Positions 10,933 through 11,487 of a DNA stretch of 11,487 nt are shown piece after piece; the stretch's first letter is position 1; every line of letters starts with the position of its first letter. The stretch spans positions 1 to 11,487 of the forward strand of contig CAJPTB010000026.1 in the NCBI GenBank assembly GCA_905373325.1, read 5' to 3'. Below the pieces are notes generated by a model. It was not told where the DNA came from and did not search any database. It saw only the letters and a program-made list of their open reading frames with translations. This DNA comes from an uncultured Ancrocorticia sp. Lineage in GTDB: Bacteria; Actinomycetota; Actinomycetes; Actinomycetales; Actinomycetaceae. Both the position numbers and the translations under genes were made by a program.

Positions 10933-11487
10933 TCAGTTCCGCAGGAAGCCGCACAGGCGCGAGTGCCACTGGCGGGCGGACTGGTCCGTCAGGCTCGCAA
11001 CCTGGTCGACAACGGCGCGAAGCCTCCCCAACGCGTCCCCGCCCGCCATATTCCACTGTTCGAGAAATTGCGGCTCCAGCCGCTCGGGGCTGCCGTTGAG
11101 CGCGTCCACCAGATCGTAGACGACCGTGCGCTGCTCGTAGTAGAGGGGCTCGCTCTCGCGCGGCAGCATGACGTAGTAGACGGCCAGTCCCTTGAGCAGC
11201 ATGATCTCTTCGCGGGTCGCCTCGGGAATGACGAGGCCGCCGGAGTGCCGGCGGAGGGATCCGGTTCCGTGGGCCGAGGCGGTGGCATCGCACACTGCCG
11301 ATATGAAGCGCCCGATGAGATCGCTCGTCAGGTCCTTGACCTGCGCCAATTGCGCATAGGTCCCGACGAATTCGGCCGGCCAGCTCTCCTGGCACAGCAG
11401 GCGTTCAAGCGCGGCGCCCAGCGCGTCGCCGTCGGCGAAGCCGTACCAGCGGCACGTGGCCTCGACAATCCGATTTTGCTCGGCCGG
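10933..11487 (-). CDS. dgt: deoxyguanosinetriphosphate triphosphohydrolase (dGTPase) family protein, C-terminal part
   Basis: The frame is open to the right window edge, giving the last 184 residues; the start and the catalytic HD motif lie outside. The family hydrolyses dGTP (or other dNTPs) to the nucleoside and triphosphate. The visible part matches the C-terminal half of actinobacterial dGTPases: FADGDALGAALERL near the left end of the fragment, KDLTSDLIGRFISAV, then an EEIMLLKGLAVYYVM helix, SEPLYYEQRTVVYDLVD, and RLRAVVDQVASLTDQSARQWH near the end. The TTG at 11349 is an internal leucine, not a start, as the similarity continues upstream of it. The gene lies 106 nt upstream of dnaG on the same strand, a conserved actinobacterial pairing of dNTP-pool control and primase. 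Confidence 0.88.
   Translation of the reverse strand, partial: PAEQNRIVEATCRWYGFADGDALGAALERLLCQESWPAEFVGTYAQLAQVKDLTSDLIGRFISAVCDATASAHGTGSLRRHSGGLVIPEATREEIMLLKGLAVYYVMLPRESEPLYYEQRTVVYDLVDALNGSPERLEPQFLEQWNMAGGDALGRLRAVVDQVASLTDQSARQWHSRLCGFLRN

Noticed and set aside
8847..11099. Very long plus-strand open frame (750 codons) opposite dnaG and dgt
   Set aside because: Antisense to clear DnaG zinc-finger and Toprim motifs; no domain in its own translation and no start signal of note.
10933..11349. TTG at 11349 as the start of a small gene
   Set aside because: dGTPase-like sequence continues upstream in the same frame to the window edge, so the TTG is an internal leucine.

Overview
The window is uniformly GC-rich and tightly packed, and every gene in it looks actinobacterial. 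The right edge carries dgt followed by dnaG, a gene order typical of Actinobacteria. The left half carries cell-wall genes of the kind found in Gram-positives whose peptidoglycan has an interpeptide bridge. Together these suggest an Actinomycetaceae-like organism (Actinomyces, Schaalia or a relative). That placement is an inference from protein style and gene order, not from a marker sequence. I see no prophage, insertion sequence, CRISPR array or foreign island.

Positions 1-280 hold no gene I can support, only a 12-bp palindrome and the femX-type promoter/start region. Positions 281-5263 form a peptidoglycan block: a FemABX-type aminoacyltransferase (+), converging on an ATP-grasp carboxylate-amine ligase resembling D-aspartate ligase (-), which lies downstream of the lipid II flippase murJ (-). 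The FemX-type enzyme would add an L-amino acid from aminoacyl-tRNA to the lipid-linked stem peptide. The ATP-grasp enzyme would activate and add a D-amino acid such as D-Asp or D-Glu. MurJ would flip the finished lipid II.

A relatively AT-rich divergent region (about 5336-5440) separates murJ from a large BCCT-family compatible-solute transporter (5496-7685, +). That transporter has a long charged C-terminal tail, and its Shine-Dalgarno can fold into a hairpin. It converges on a small VOC/glyoxalase-like gene (7874-8230, -), with a strong hairpin between the two. The VOC gene is divergent from a YciI-family gene (8339-8632, +). A CAT-anticodon tRNA gene (8692-8765, -) with its own probable promoter follows, then dnaG (8838-10826, -) and the 3' part of dgt (10933 to the window edge, -).

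The most striking pattern is regulatory. Five protein genes (femX-type, murJ, VOC, yciI-type, dnaG) carry a TANNAT hexamer, the actinobacterial -10 core, ending exactly 6 nt (7 for the femX-type gene) before the start codon. This is the geometry expected for leaderless mRNAs. The ATP-grasp and BCCT genes instead have clear Shine-Dalgarno sequences. No wholly new system is evident. The cell-wall bridge block and the leaderless-promoter pattern are the observations most worth following.
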